A stretch of DNA of 64,000 bases from Balanoglossus misakiensis (lineage: Eukaryota; Hemichordata), in NCBI GenBank assembly GCA_040954595.2, contig CM082585.2, forward strand, positions 4,340,001 to 4,404,000. The letters are read 5' to 3'. The position numbers were made by a program, and so were the translations under genes. Shown here piece after piece: positions 26,001 to 41,000 of this stretch (its first letter is position 1; each line of letters starts with the position of its first letter). The notes under the pieces are model-generated. The model was not told the DNA's origin and did no database searches. It was given only the letters and a program-made list of their open reading frames with translations.

Positions 26001-29000
26001 TTCCAATTCAATCAATGTACTCACTCACCCGCATACAGAGTCATATTCAAATGTATATTCAATTGGTAAGGCACAGCGACATACTTGGCCAAAAAGCCAG
26101 AACCGTCTCCAGATTCCAAACCAGAAAACTCCACATACATGGTAGAGCTGGCTGAGATGATGTTGCTAGGTCGTTTGTTTTCACAGAATGTACCGTAAAG
26201 AAAGGCTTCCGAGGGAGTTTCAGAGTTGTAAACCTTCAGGTAATTATTAACACAATTCGGATCGAGATTGTGTCCGACGCTGAAGTGAAGGAACGTCAAC
26301 TCGATGACGTCACCCTCGGGGACCCGGATACTCCAACTGCACTTGGAATCGGGTGGGTTAGGATGCGGGTAACTGATCGATTGGAAGTATCCGCAATTCG
26401 TATCCAAGTTGAAGTGGTGATCACACGTGGATAATCCCATCCCATGACCTGGACAATCTGAAATGAGCAACATTTCACAAAGCAATAGTACAATATCGAT
26501 TGCATGGACCTCGCCACGCATGTGTTTGAAGAGTTTAAAGTATGAACTGTAGAAGTCTTACCTGTTGTGTAGTAATGTGCACTAAACCCTCTCCCAATTC
26601 TGTCTTCATCAGAAAAGAAAGTTACGGTTAAAATATTCGATGCCGACGATATTAAAGGAATGTTTGAGCCACAGAATTTTGCTAGTAGTTTGTCTTCATC
26701 GGGCATTGTGTCGTTGTACAAGGCAACATAACTTGAACACAGGAGTTGACCATCAGCTTCCATACCAGGTACATCAAAAGGGTCGAAGGCCAGATGAATA
26801 AAGGATCCTTTTGGCGCTATTATTGTCCACTTGCAAAAGCTGTTCGGGTAATATTTGGTGGCGCCTGTTGCAAAATTTGTTGTGTAAAAGGTTCCTTCCG
26901 ATTCGCTGAATATGGCTTTTGTTCCACAACCCGAACATTCTTCTGAAGAACAAACTGAAAATTTCGATAATATTTCACATGGGCAAATATTACATCTTCA
27001 ATTAGTTACGTCTTCCATGGTTTCGTTTTGGAGTATAAATTATACTTCCTTATTTATACCTGGATTTAAATTAAACACCCGCTATTCGACTGTATATGTT
27101 TGTTATTGTTGTTGTTGTTGTTCTTGTTGTTGTTCTTGTTGTTGCTGCTGCCAGAACATATTTTCTGACACAGTTTCTTTCCTATGCATTCTGCATTTAT
27201 TGTTATCTTTAAACGAACAAAAGTGTTTACTACCTTTTGCAAACACATCACCATTTTAAAATCAAAGCCGGAGGGCAAATATAAATCTATATATATTCTA
27301 TTTTAAGAAAACACCGTATTTTGTCCAGACGAGCTTGAGCACAGTATATAGCTTTACTGGGTACACACTTTTATCAAGCTTCTATTAAAGCAAATACAAA
27401 ATGACGTAAAATGCCACATACATGTTTGAAGTATCGCCTGTAGAGGGATTCTGTACGCGCCTGGTGGCCGGTTTATGTACTCAGTGGTAACCGTCTGCCC
27501 AGGAAGCAGATTATCAGCTATCGGTGACAACAAGACATTCTCGATTTCGCATGAAGAGCAGGCATAGCATCCTTCACGATGCCGGAGATGATGTTTAGTT
27601 GGGTAAAATATACCTGAAAATGAAAAAACAAACAAAACAAAAATGTTTATCAGAAACATGATTAACTCCATTGATATGTAAGCAACTATCCCAGGCACGA
27701 TCAGACTAAGAAGTATGATTTAAGGTGGCATTGCATGAAACCGTCGAGACTTTTTCAGAGGCCTATTTCTCATCAAAGACAACGTTAAAACCCACATAAA
27801 CCATATATATATTCTGGAAGCTGAGTTTTTGAACTTTTGTTTGAGTTGCATATATTATTGATGCCCGGAAATGGTGGCGTTTTTGGGTTAGAAAAACCTA
27901 TTTTTTGATTTTATGTCGTTCAATTTAATTTATGTAAAAAAGTTGGCCATGCATCATGCATCTTAAAGGGACAAAGTCTCTCTCTCGCTGCCCTTTTTCC
28001 ATTAATTATATTTGATAAGAGACAACGTTTGTTATTCTACAAGTGGATATATAGTGAATGACCGTTCAACCACACACAACTTCCATCCCTCTTATAGACA
28101 GGAGAGTGAAAAAACTCGCCAAAATGAATAATCGTTCTTTACCATTTAGTCATTTTGGGCGAGTTTTTACTCTCATATCCTTCAAACGAGATGGAAGTTG
28201 TGTGTGGCCGAATGTTGATTCACCATATATCCACATGTAGAATATAACATAAACGGCGTCTTGTATCAAACAGAATTAATGGGAAAAGGCCAGCGAGAGA
28301 GAGACTTTGTCCCTTTAATATGTCATTCTAAACTAGAGTACACGTGCAAAAAACGGTCATTTTGTTTTGTGTTATCTGCTTCCATTGAGGAGTAACAACG
28401 TTTGAAAGTTAGATTTTTAGAAAATGTGATCAAATTCACGGTGAGTTGTATTGAATCAGAGTTTTATTCACGCCAGGGACCTTTATCGACTAAAAATACC
28501 GTTTTGTTGGATGGGTCATACACAATCCCCTGTTAAAATTTGAGCAAATCCGGCCAACGCAGAGCGAAGCTAAATTCTTCTGAAGTTGTCAAGAGCAGCG
28601 AAAATGCAAACTGAGAAAAAGGCCATTTGCATTGTTGACACCTATTTGTTAAGCTGTGGACTCATTCAGAAAAGTGCTATTTTGGGTGATTATGCACCAT
28701 TTCCGCCAAGAAGTATTAGTCAGGATGTGGATCAGTATTATACCTACCGCTTTATGTAAAAAAGTAAAATTTGGCAAAAATCACAACTTTTCATGCAATG
28801 CCACCTTAAAGAATTGACATTATTTTAATATGTACCTTGTTGTCACACCATTCGTCACCTCAGCTATTTAACATACTGACAGATAGTAATGTCTCCACAA
28901 CTATTAATTGTTTTCTATCAAGCTAAATATGATGACTAAGAGAGAGTTAATAATATCGTATTGTCCTACTCAATGATTGGAATCCATAAGTGGAAAATAA

Positions 29001-32000
29001 ATGTATTATATAATATCTGCACATGCACAGATGTTGCATAATTTAAAGCCCACTTTCTCGACAACGCCACCAACGACCAGTTGTCACTCACATATTTTAA
29101 CCAGTTAAAAATGTTTAACCTTTCATCAGCTTTCTGTCGGCTGTGATCAGTACAAGGCAAGATGAATTTGAATCACGAGTTAATGTGTTTACAAATGGAA
29201 CATGGAGGCCAATCAAAACATTGTGTCATGTCACGATAAGCCCTCCAATGCCCGACAGTCATTCACGAAATTAAAAGGATTTCTCTTACCAATAAAATCG
29301 CCAGGCACAAAAGAAAGGCGTTCGCCATCAGGAACATCAAATGTCGTTATTCCGCTCTGCCCATTTGGGACCAAAATTTCATTCTGTCCAACCAAACTGA
29401 AACGGTTACCAATTCTTTGATTACGGCGATAAATTCCTGGGTAAAAGATAAGGCTGTCCCCTTCTCCTAGAGTTAAGTTGACCCGCCACTGTTTAATTTT
29501 CCCAAGACACGGTAACTTCATCGTTTTGTCTATAACGACCATCGCTCCGTCTATCTCAGTGTCCACACCGTAATCGAGATTACTCTCGCCAATTGAATCC
29601 GGACAATCGAGTAAGTCTGGATAGCATGGATAAAATGAGAGTTATTAGATTACTGGTTTTACTATTTTATGTGCCATTTACGAAAAGATTGAAGTATCTA
29701 GCCCACCGTGATACAAAAATCAATGTTAAACTGGATGTCATTTCCTTTGAGATTACAACAGTCTGAAAAGATTGTGTTTTTTCATTCAGAATAGGTCAAA
29801 TCGAATTTCTGTTTTCGTCGCAGTCTAAACATGCATAAGATTGGCAATTATTTCAAAATATGAAATTCGTTCCTGTTCACTTTCAAAGTTTCCACCCACC
29901 TGTTGGCAACACAACAAGATGAAACACGGTTAATAGATAAACTTCATGTTTGGTAAATTTGATAACCATAATATCGCTGCCACTGTACACAACCTAAAAG
30001 TTACAAAACGGTAAGAATCAATGTCAACATGAAGCTACCCTCGCCTTGAATTAGGATGTGGTCATTTTGGGCTCAAAGGCACAATGTTCGCATTGCCTGG
30101 TGTGTGCTCCAGTGAGCAAAGCACACGGGGGCATGTAATTGCGAAACTACCAGTTGAAAGATATTAAAAACAAATAATGTAATTTGCTGGCTGAACGATT
30201 GATCACCTTAATACACTATATAATAATATTTTACCTGAAAAGTGCGTTCGTTACACAACGGCTTAACATACAATAAACCGTACCCACAATTAAAATATTA
30301 TATTTACCTCGGAAAAACTTTCTTCGTCTCCACAGATAATAGCAAGTTGATCATACTCGGTGTTGTATGCGTCAGTTATTTCTAGATAATCTATCTTACA
30401 GGATGGGGGCGTGCAGTCGCCAACGCGACTGTAGTATTCAACAAACAATGTAATTGTGAATCCTGTGTATTGAAGTGAAGGAAAGAATATTTCTCGACAA
30501 GAATGCCAAAATGACAACATTGCAACGCTTTTTAGGCAATTTAATGTAGCACAGTTTTACGGTATACAATGTATGCAAATTAGAGCATAATGCCACATGC
30601 ATGCCCCTACTTACTTTGAGCGTTCGTGTGCAAAGAATAAGACATTATAAGCTTATCCAACAATACCTCGTGAATTATTTATTGTGTTAGTCTCAATTCA
30701 CAGGCTATAAAACAATTACATGTACATCTCCACCGTCTAACACACAATCCTGCTCCATTGGTTGTATGGACCACACATAGAAGCTTAAGATCGTCAAAAG
30801 AATTCAGCCATATGTTGCAACATTTCCATCACCACTAGAACCAGGTATGTCACTTTGCATAGTTGGCATAAATTAATTATCTTTGACAATGTACAAAACT
30901 TCTATGCTACCACGATTTTTTTCTGCCTTGTATTATATTTTTTTCAAATAATTACCAACCCACCTTTTGGAACGATTACTGTCCAGTGACAAAGTAGCGT
31001 TGTTCCAGGTCTAAAACTAATCAGACCGATATCGGACTTCGAGAGGTACAGTGTTTCATCTACATTGCACTTGTCATCGAATACTGAAGGTGGAAACATA
31101 ACGAGTTGAAATTTTAATAACATCAACATATACATCATAAAATGTTAGGATACAGATTTACGAGTTTAAAGTAAACAACCGAAATAATAATTTCTTAAAG
31201 TTAGACATAACGAGTTGAAAGTAACCAACACATATATGTAATAAAAGTGGAACGATTGTGCAGCAAGCCATAAACAATTTCCGCTCATTGCGAGATATTG
31301 CGAGACTTGAATAAATACCGTGGCATCTTGTTGCTAGCTAAGAAGTAGAAATCAAGCTTTGTTTTTCACAAAAAAATAACATAATGGACCATGTGTTGTT
31401 TGTCATGTGCCACGTGAGAATGTCCTCCCATATTAACTGCCTAGCCTTGCCAGATGTCGCAGGGTCTCGTAGCATGCATTTAGCACGATGGGAAACGCGC
31501 GAGAGTATGATTCTCGCTGGAGGACGACCAACATCTGAGATGAAATGACTGGAAAGGGTAGGTACTTACAAATACACGTATCTGAGAACGATGGACTTGT
31601 GTAGGTAGTGTCGACTTTTCTAATGCATGCCTCGTCACAATCAGCGTTTCCACCATTCGGAAAAAGACAGTATTCCACTCCTATACGGGGTGCAATAACC
31701 GTTCAAATATAGGTAGTTAAAACATATTATTACATATGTACCGTCGATTACTTGCACCGAGCGCGCGCGTAACATCGGTACTTGCACTCAGTGCAATACC
31801 AAAAACATTATGCCATACCTGTATGCAAATGAGTGGCCTGTTCACGAAACAAGCAATATCATTCCGCGGTCTCATTTCTTTCATTTTCGGTCTTTTTTCA
31901 AAATGGGATGAACATATGTAATAAAAACAGAACCCCATGTCTCAATCGTGCCAGCACGGCGTAACGGTAGTATTTGCACTCGTGCTGGCGGTGTATTCTT

Positions 32001-35000
32001 GCTGCCCCCGAACTCGCTGTCGCTCGTGCGGGGGACGGGCGCAAGAATACACCGCCAGACACTCGATGCAAATACTACCGTTACGCCGTGCTTGCACGAT
32101 CGAGCCATGGGGTTCTGTCATATTCTCAACATTGCAACTTGTTGTTTGATGCAACTATCGTTCAATAAGTCGTTATCAACATGCACACATTTTCCACAAA
32201 TAATTTCTTATTTCAAACCAGAAAAAAGCTCAAAGACCCACGGCCTTCCTAGAAAAGTCGAAATTACAGCGCATATCTTTGTAGCCACAAAGTCACATGG
32301 ACGTCTAACAGCTCTTGCACGTACTGTTAAGCTCAAACATGGTTATTGCATACATAATCATCAGCGCCCATGCTGAGTGATTAGTATGCGCTAGATGGCC
32401 GCCAAATTGTATAAACCCTTTCACCACCATGCGTGGTTTTATCCAAAACCATAGCATTCTATGGTATAGTTTGATTGCTAAAGGGGAAATTGGGTAAAAG
32501 GATTAAAATAAATGTGTCAAGTCAATAAATCAATGTTTCACTAACCGGCACAGTGTGTTCGCGCATTTCCTATGTACCGATAATCCTTCGAGAAACAAGG
32601 GCAAATCAGATGACCCAGCTTGCGTCTGCAAATTTCTTTACAGCCGACATTAACCATTGGAACCTTACAGTCATCCATCGAATCTATAACAAAAATGATG
32701 ACCATTCCCCGTTACCGAAAATGACCTTACATTCCCTGTTTGTCTGTTTGTCTTCAATTCGATTCCGTTTAATTTGCCTTCTCAGGCTTTGGTGCGTACA
32801 GCACCACCTCTTCACATGTATTGATTAATTAAAGTGTGCATACTGATTTCCGCATTGCCTGTCAACAATGTCGGTAGCATCCTCCAAAAATTCACCTTAA
32901 ATTCATTTTACATTGTTGCTTCAATATTGTATTTTTATGGTTGTAATCATTTAGTATGGGCAACATTATGGCAATGTGGAATTCGTTCATTAATGGGAAT
33001 ATTAGACCAATTGAAAACGATTCGGGCATTAGCATTCAAATGATAGTACAGACGTTGCATTACCTGTGGCCTGTTCGCAAATGTAATTCTTCGATTTGAA
33101 ACAGTAATCGTCATCCAGCCAATATGCGAAAGGGCGATCCCTATGAAAGCATAATTCAAAATAAAACGATCAACATAAACCACAACGGTCACCACTAGCT
33201 AAGTCTAAGGTAACGCTGCAACCACTGTGACGTCATCCTGTTGGTGTACTCAATCAATCTGACATTTCGTTTGGGTGGCTTTTCTTGTGTGGCACAATAG
33301 ATGAAACATGACATCAAGTAGAATAACAATGTATAAACTGAATATCGTCACGTGACGGACATTTTGGCGCGTCCATTCCTTGATCGGGCACACAGAAAAA
33401 CATGATGACATAAACTCACGTGATTGATCACGTGAAGTATGAAAGTCCCTGTGCTGTTAAAATGACATTTGCGATTTTCCGACGTTGGTCTCGTGCAAAG
33501 GCGTGCGAAATAAGGACATGCACTGTCCCACTAAAGTCACCCTTTGTAAATAAAACACTACGTACAAGAACAGCTGAAGACATGGACCATTTCCAGTCGG
33601 CTCGTAAGCGCCCCACTCCAAATTGTCATTGTTTGTAATCGTTCCATCTAAAGTTTGCACTTCTCGAGTGGCGTAATTAGAAACTCTTCCGTCGAGCCAA
33701 AAATCGTCGATATTATGCACTGCTATGACGAATGATTTCATCTGTTCAAGTTTATGCAGATCTGTGATTTTGACTAAATTCATGCCGAGGCTCTGACACG
33801 ATAACACAGCATCATAATAGCTCTTTTCTTCTGTAAACAGTACGAGCTTTGGGGTACCTGTAATGAAAGTCAAGTCAAGTCAGAACCAGTCATGTTTTTT
33901 TTCTTGACCATGTAAGTCTGTGTTTGTTGAACTCAACCCAGAACCTATGGCTTAAAGGTACCAATTTAGGCCCCGGGCAAAGGTGTCGATGCCCAGTGGA
34001 CATATAAACGAAGTGTTCACATCCCATCACTAAAATATGTGATAAAGCTTCATATTAACATGACGTACAGGCGAATGAACAATGGGGGCCACCACAAACC
34101 CTTTTCTCCCCCTCAGGCAGTTTTCACACGTTTGTCATGATATCAGTTTGATATTTAACATGGCTTGTGAAAATTTTCACATTCTCTTTATTAAAATATA
34201 GGATTAGCTTTTCAAACCAGTGTTCATTTCCCGCGAATTGCATATAGTGCTGTGCATCTCATTCACATATATTCTATTGTTTGAGAAACATTCAGACACT
34301 GCCAATGTTGTCTTTCCCACCAACTCTTTATTTTGGCAGTTTTGATGTGAACTTTAGCCATTCAGTGTGGCGATATTTCTAAGCTAACAGTCCTGCAATA
34401 TTGATATAATATTCTTAATATTACCCTGTTTTGGGTAACCCTCTCTCTCATAATTCAACTTGTAAGGATGTGATTCTTGTCTATAGAAGCGTATTGAAGC
34501 CAATTTCTCAAGTAAAAAACGAAATAAAAAATCTTTAAATTAAGCAATTTGAATGTCTTAGTACGACAGAAAGAAATCGTCATTACAACCTTTTAAAATT
34601 AGTATCGCGTGCGTCTGATTCTCGTTAAACTACGGCGGTTTAAAATCTCCATTTTTGAGATAAAGATGACTGAAGGTTTCTTCGCCTTGCTGTACGGAGA
34701 TCATTATTTTCAAACTTATCACCACAAGACTATGACAGATGCAGATAGACTAAATGTTTTCGGTTAATAGATGGTGTAACCGTGAGAGGCTCCTGACATG
34801 AGCTCGTAAGTGTTAAGGCTGCGCCATAGGATTCTGCAGACAGACTTTTCTGAACATCTATCGTGTTCGAAGTAAAACACAAATTAAATTACTTACGCAC
34901 GCATTTCCTGCCATCCATATGCAAATAATATTCTCGGTAACAGGCACAGTAGAACGATCCTGGTGTGTTTACGCATATATGATCACAAGTGCTGTTGATT

Positions 35001-38000
35001 TCTTTTAGTTCACATTCGTTTATGTCTGTAAGGAAACACAAAATATAACTTGTTTTTGGCATTCCCAGTGAAAGCGGAGATCCACGCATGTTCGAAACGA
35101 TTACGAATTAGGGTATTTCCTTGGCTAATTACGACTGGCCGTAAAACACGAAATAAGGCTACTATACCATCCAGTGAACTGATTAAAACACCGATCGGAT
35201 ATTCCCAAATCACCACAGAGGTAACGTTTGTGTCGCCTGATTTCAAAACCGGTTCAAATTCAATGTTTCAACCTCCAACCTTTGTCTGGTCTGAGTTGAA
35301 AATGTCTGGTGACTGTACCAGAATTACATGACAAACGTGCTGCATTTGACGTAATTAAAAATACACTCTTTAATTGGTTTATCGGGCAAGAACGGCGCTT
35401 TCCTAACCTTCGCACATGTTCTCTTCTTGTTCCTGGTAACCATCACAACAAAAACATCCTCCTGTTTCCATGGCGCCGCACAATGTTGTGTTACCATCGC
35501 TACAGTTGTTTCTATCTGAAAAATCAAAGTGGTGTTGTTTCGCTCATTTTTTTGTCTATATACAATCAATGATGCACCACATACTCCTTCGTGTATATAT
35601 GATAAACTACATCATCCTTTGCATCATGTTTGCGATGTAGATTGTTCGGTATGAGGACTCTTACGTATGGATATTTGCCACCATGGTTGGTCTCTGAAAC
35701 CGATTTGACAATAAATAGTTTAATACGTTTGTATAAACATAACCGAGGTATGTTACAACTTTAAAAATAAAAATGGCCGCTCACATTTAAAATGACACGC
35801 TTAAATCGCTCAACAAGTGCTTAAAATTCATCAAGCGTTCAGTTGTATCAGAAGGTAAGGTTTTCTTTGTGTTTTAGATTTTCTGATCTGATGTGGCAAA
35901 ATCATATAGCAATAATACGAAATCAAATACATATAAGATAGTTGAACATTGTCAAATAACCTGCACCATAGACATCCACTTCGCAAAGAGTCAGATGATC
36001 CCGGCGTGGTAGCACAACACTAACATATCTTCCCACTGTTTTTCCTTGGCAATTCATGACATGACGTCCTTTAGTAAAGCCGCCCACGGGAGTACCGCAG
36101 ATTGGGTTGTCCTGTGGTTTAACATGATTCCCAACATGCACTTCTGCTCGGGCGAGACGTTCCGCTGATGAAATAAAAATCAACGGAAACAACTATTAAA
36201 ACACGACAAGCAATGGCCGGCCAAGGGCTAAATTGATTAGATCTCAAACAGAAATGGTTTGTATAGCTTAATGCATTATCGGACGATGATAATAGTAAGA
36301 CAAATGGTAATACCTGGTTTGAAATATTTTGGTATAAAATCTACAGCCCTGTAGTCAATATCCACCAAGAATAAAGCAAACAAGGGCAGGGGACCAGACT
36401 ATGTTCAAGCCGCTTTGTACGCACGCGCGTGTACTTACGGCAGCAGCCTTCCCTGTTCGTAATGTCCACTCTGAATATTTGATACTCAATTTGCAAATCA
36501 ACTCGCCACCAAGGCTCATACTCGAACTTAGTGAAGGTGCAGCTATCACGAAACATATCACTCTGATGATTTCCGTCCACAGCGTTTTCGGCCTCACCGT
36601 ATTCGTATTTTGTACTGCTTTGTGTGGCCGCTTGTCCGACTGCAATACCTTGAACTATAAAACAATGAAGGAAACCACCTTGTTATTGTTGAAAATAGAA
36701 TTCAAGTCAGAACTTAAATTCACTTATTAACAATAATAACGGGCATTGCTCATATACAGGAGTTATTGAGAATGAACCTAAATGCTGAACATTTCATCAG
36801 GGTAGACAAATAAACCAGAGTTGATACTTGGGAGGAGATTTCTGAAAAAAAAGGTATAGCCAAAAATTACAATTACTGTGGTTTCCATTCTGATAACAAC
36901 ACATTGAGAATTCCCCATAAAATTTGCAAATGTAAATTATGACCCTCCCAAAAGGCAGATATCGTAAGTATGTCCCACCCTAAGTTTTCCTCGGCCCGTC
37001 CCCTCTTAATTACTGAGGGCTCCCTAACCCTTAAAGATATAATGATACGAATATTTCAATACCTTCACAGTTCCACTCATCAGAACCGTCCAAGCAGTTC
37101 TCGTTGCTGTCGCAGACCCAAGTCCATGACACACATCCACCGCTGCTGCATTCGAATTCATCTGCTGTACACTCTGTTCCAATGTCAAATTGAAAAAAAA
37201 ATACTCACAAATTACGCATGCACTATTTGCACGCAGAATAACACAAAACAACAAACAAAAATCGCTATCTTATTATAAACAAGGCCTACATTTCTACGCA
37301 TACTGAAGAGTTTCCTCAGCAATTGTTGCCTGGCAATTTGTTTTCATTGGTATCGTCTGAACACTACTGTGACAATAGTCTTTACCATCATTGCGAAGGA
37401 AGATTTAACTTTATAATATAACATTCTTTTCTAATTAGCACGAAACATACGTCCAATGAACATATGTACCAGCCGAATTGTTTATTCGTTTTACCTCCGC
37501 AAACTTTCTCGTCTGATCCATCAGGGCAGCGTTGCTCGTGATCACAAACCAATCTGGTAAATAGGCAATTGGTGGCATTTATGTTGCATCGGTAATATCC
37601 AAACTCATGACACTCTGTGAGGAAAACCATTCGGATACGAGTTAAAGGTATACGGTCACCTCCGATTTAAATACGCCCATATATGGCTGAAATGGTGTTT
37701 TCGAGTGTTCTAAAGAACATGTGATGGCGCTCTTTTTCGCGTGTGTCACTCACTGAAAATCTGCGATTGGCTAGATCTCAATTCGCTATGGGAACTGTAC
37801 CTAAATTTGCATAGGTGACCGTATATCTTTAATGGCATAATAACTCGGTTGAAACAAGATTGGATAGGATTTGTAACTGTACATGTAAGGTGTGGCTGTT
37901 AATGAAGACGGCGCGGTCATACAATACCACGACCTTGAAGGATTTGTGATGAATAACGACATTGGTTTTACGTAACGAAGAGTTAAAAAAATAATGGATA

Positions 38001-41000
38001 CCCCATAGGAACCGCGCACGACGCGCTTTTCGAACTCGAAGGTATATAGAGATACATTCTATTTCCTATAATCCTCCATTCTCGTACACGCGCTATCTAA
38101 AGTGCTCGCTACGCGAGCGGCCTTCAGCCGCTCTTGCTGCGCTCGCTATACGTCAACCGGCACATCGTGAAGAGCTGCGGCATCCTGCCCAAAAGGTGTG
38201 TTTTTGATGTTGCATCTTGCAGTCGCCGTAACTAAAGACATGAACAACCGAAGTAAATAAATAGCGTAATGGAAGTATCATAGTGATGTGCTCACGCAAA
38301 CACGTCGTCTCATCATTTTCACAATCTTGGACTCCGTCACAAAGCTTGTAGTTTGGAATACACGATCCGTCACTGCAACGAAATTCGTTGTGGCCGCATG
38401 CTATGAAAATACAAGAGTATACCATTAATACCCAACCCGAACCAGGCGAACTCCGGTCCATGAAACAACCCCCAAATTACATGTTTCTTTAACTATTACG
38501 TCATAACTCTACAGTTAAGCTATGACCACATCTTATCGTGGAATTCTGGTTGGTGCAATGGTCCTATTGGCCAGTGTGCAGCATGGGACCAAAATAAAAA
38601 GCCATATTTTAGAGTCACCTGTGACACCTGCTTAACTCATTAATTATGTGCATGCCTAATTCCAGGCGAACCAATAGGGCTGGAGATCTTGTCTTAGTTG
38701 GCCATGGACCAGTATGGGGTCAAAATTTCTTGCCCAACTTTTGGGTGACCTTTGACCTCTTTTCCAATATCTCTGCATCCAGAGCAGATACTGCCTTGGC
38801 ATGTGGAGGGATGGGACCAAAATGAAAAGCCAAATTTTGGGGGCACCTGTGATACCTGCTAAACTCATTAATTTTGTGCATACCTAATTCGAGACTAACC
38901 AAAAGGGCTAGAGGTCTGTTTTTTTAGTTGCACATGGACTAATGATTATTTGCATATCTCATTCTTTGCCATCCAATAATTGTACAGGTTTGTTATTTAC
39001 TCAACATACCTACAAAACCACCACAATTTCCCCAAACATGCTTCGATGCTTTTGAACAACTTTTACATCTCTTAGCAACTATTCACATGGTGTCGCGAAA
39101 CCCGCTTATTGCTGTTTACAGCTAAATTTATCGGTAATGTTAATTACACCAGGAGTATTTGGCTTATAGCTAATTAATTGCTTGATAGGGATAGTTTTAA
39201 ACATGGTTGTTTAGCAACATGCACATCTCCTCAAAGTAAATGTTCAATTTTTACTACTTGATTTAAGTCATCGCGATTACCAATAAAAGTCCACTGTCAC
39301 ACTGTGAAGAGCTGCGGGCATCCTGCCCAAAAGGTGGTTTTATGTTGCATCTTGCAGTCGCTGTAACTAATGACATGAATAACCGAAGTACATAAATAGC
39401 GTAATGCCATAGTGATCTGCTCACCCAAACACGTCGTCTCATCATTTTCACAATCGGGGACTCCGTCACAAAACTTGTAGTTTGGAATACACGATCTGTC
39501 ACTGCAAGGAAACTCGTTGTAGTCACATTCTACATAAAAATACAAGAGTATACCATTAATCCCTAACCGGAACTCTGACCAGGCGAAATCCGGTCAATTA
39601 ATGAAACAACCCCAAAGTATTTCTGAAGTTACTGCAGCGAAGTTATGAAACATGCACTGTAACTCCAAAATACTGTCCAAAAATAGATATAGCTATTCTA
39701 CCACTAGGGATTAATAGAATCTCACACTCCCAAGGACCTGGGATCGTATTTCTTACACGAGTTGGGGATGTTTTTGTCCCACACTCGCCTGCGGCTCCTG
39801 TGGGACAAAATATCCCCGACGAGTGTGAGAAATATGATCCCAGGTCCTTGGTGTGTGAGATTCTTTTTCTCACACGACCAGAAATTTGCGATATTAACGT
39901 TTATTTACAATAAAAGAACTAAATCTATAAAATACCAACTGATAACTGCATGACCAGTCATATATTGATCCGCCCAGCAAAACATAGTCCCCATTTCATC
40001 ACGAATTTACAGTACACACATGCTATAAAAATGTGCTCAACACATTAAAATATGGAGATTGTTTCCGGTGACATACATGTAAATTCGCGCGATATCTAGA
40101 AAATACGACTGTTTTTTTTAGTCTGTCGCCAACCATGTACACCACCGTCGTCTGCACATGACCTGATCACATTGTAGTTCCGGTTTGTGTACAACACATC
40201 GCACAATTGGATAATATTTGCTCATTCTGAGGGGTATGGATATCATTATCCAATCAGAGCTCGTGACAGATAACAGTTGTCTGTGTGCGCATTAACACAT
40301 AGTGTGGGATCAATTTGATCAATTTGATCCCACACTCTCTATCCCACACTCCCAGCGGCCAGGAGTGTGAGAAAGAGTAGTGACCTCACAACGTTATTCC
40401 ATTAAACGAAAAGTACAGTTTCATGAAACAGTAGATACATTTGCATATTTTAAACACATTTTTTTAAAAAACTTATAGCACATTCAGTTCATATATTGTC
40501 ATGAACTTGTTATTGCGCCTGTTTATCACCCCCTCCCCCCCTCACTGTCTTATAAGGAAATAGACCACACACGCATGCGCCTCAACAATGAATCCTAGGA
40601 TATCAAAATATAACACGTTGCTTATTGAGGCACGACCAATATATAATATTCTGTTGACACGTCAATCGTTTGTATACGTCTGCGTATGCGTCTGCATACA
40701 CCCCAGTTTAATTGTCACCCCAACACCAGTTTCATGTCCACTGGTTTTCACATCTGCATTTAATGTTCTGCATTTTAATACACACCATTATAAAAAAATG
40801 TCATGTGGAAGTGACTCCGACCTTACCAAAGGCTCTACTTACACCAAAGACTGACAGTGACCAATGCCACGTTGTGAGTAGCTTTGGGCATCCTGCCCAA
40901 AAGGTGTCTTTTTGTTGTTGCATCTTGTAGTCGCTGTAACTAAAGACATGAACAAACGAAGTACATAAACAGCGTAGAGAAAGTGCCATAGTGATGTGCT

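Noticed and set aside
31948-32376. 142-codon plus-strand frame
   Set aside because: It runs through a hairpin element and has no recognisable protein motif.
36401-36730. 109-codon plus-strand frame
   Set aside because: It is antisense to F-type lectin exon 10, whose minus-strand frame has clear domain motifs and splice sites.
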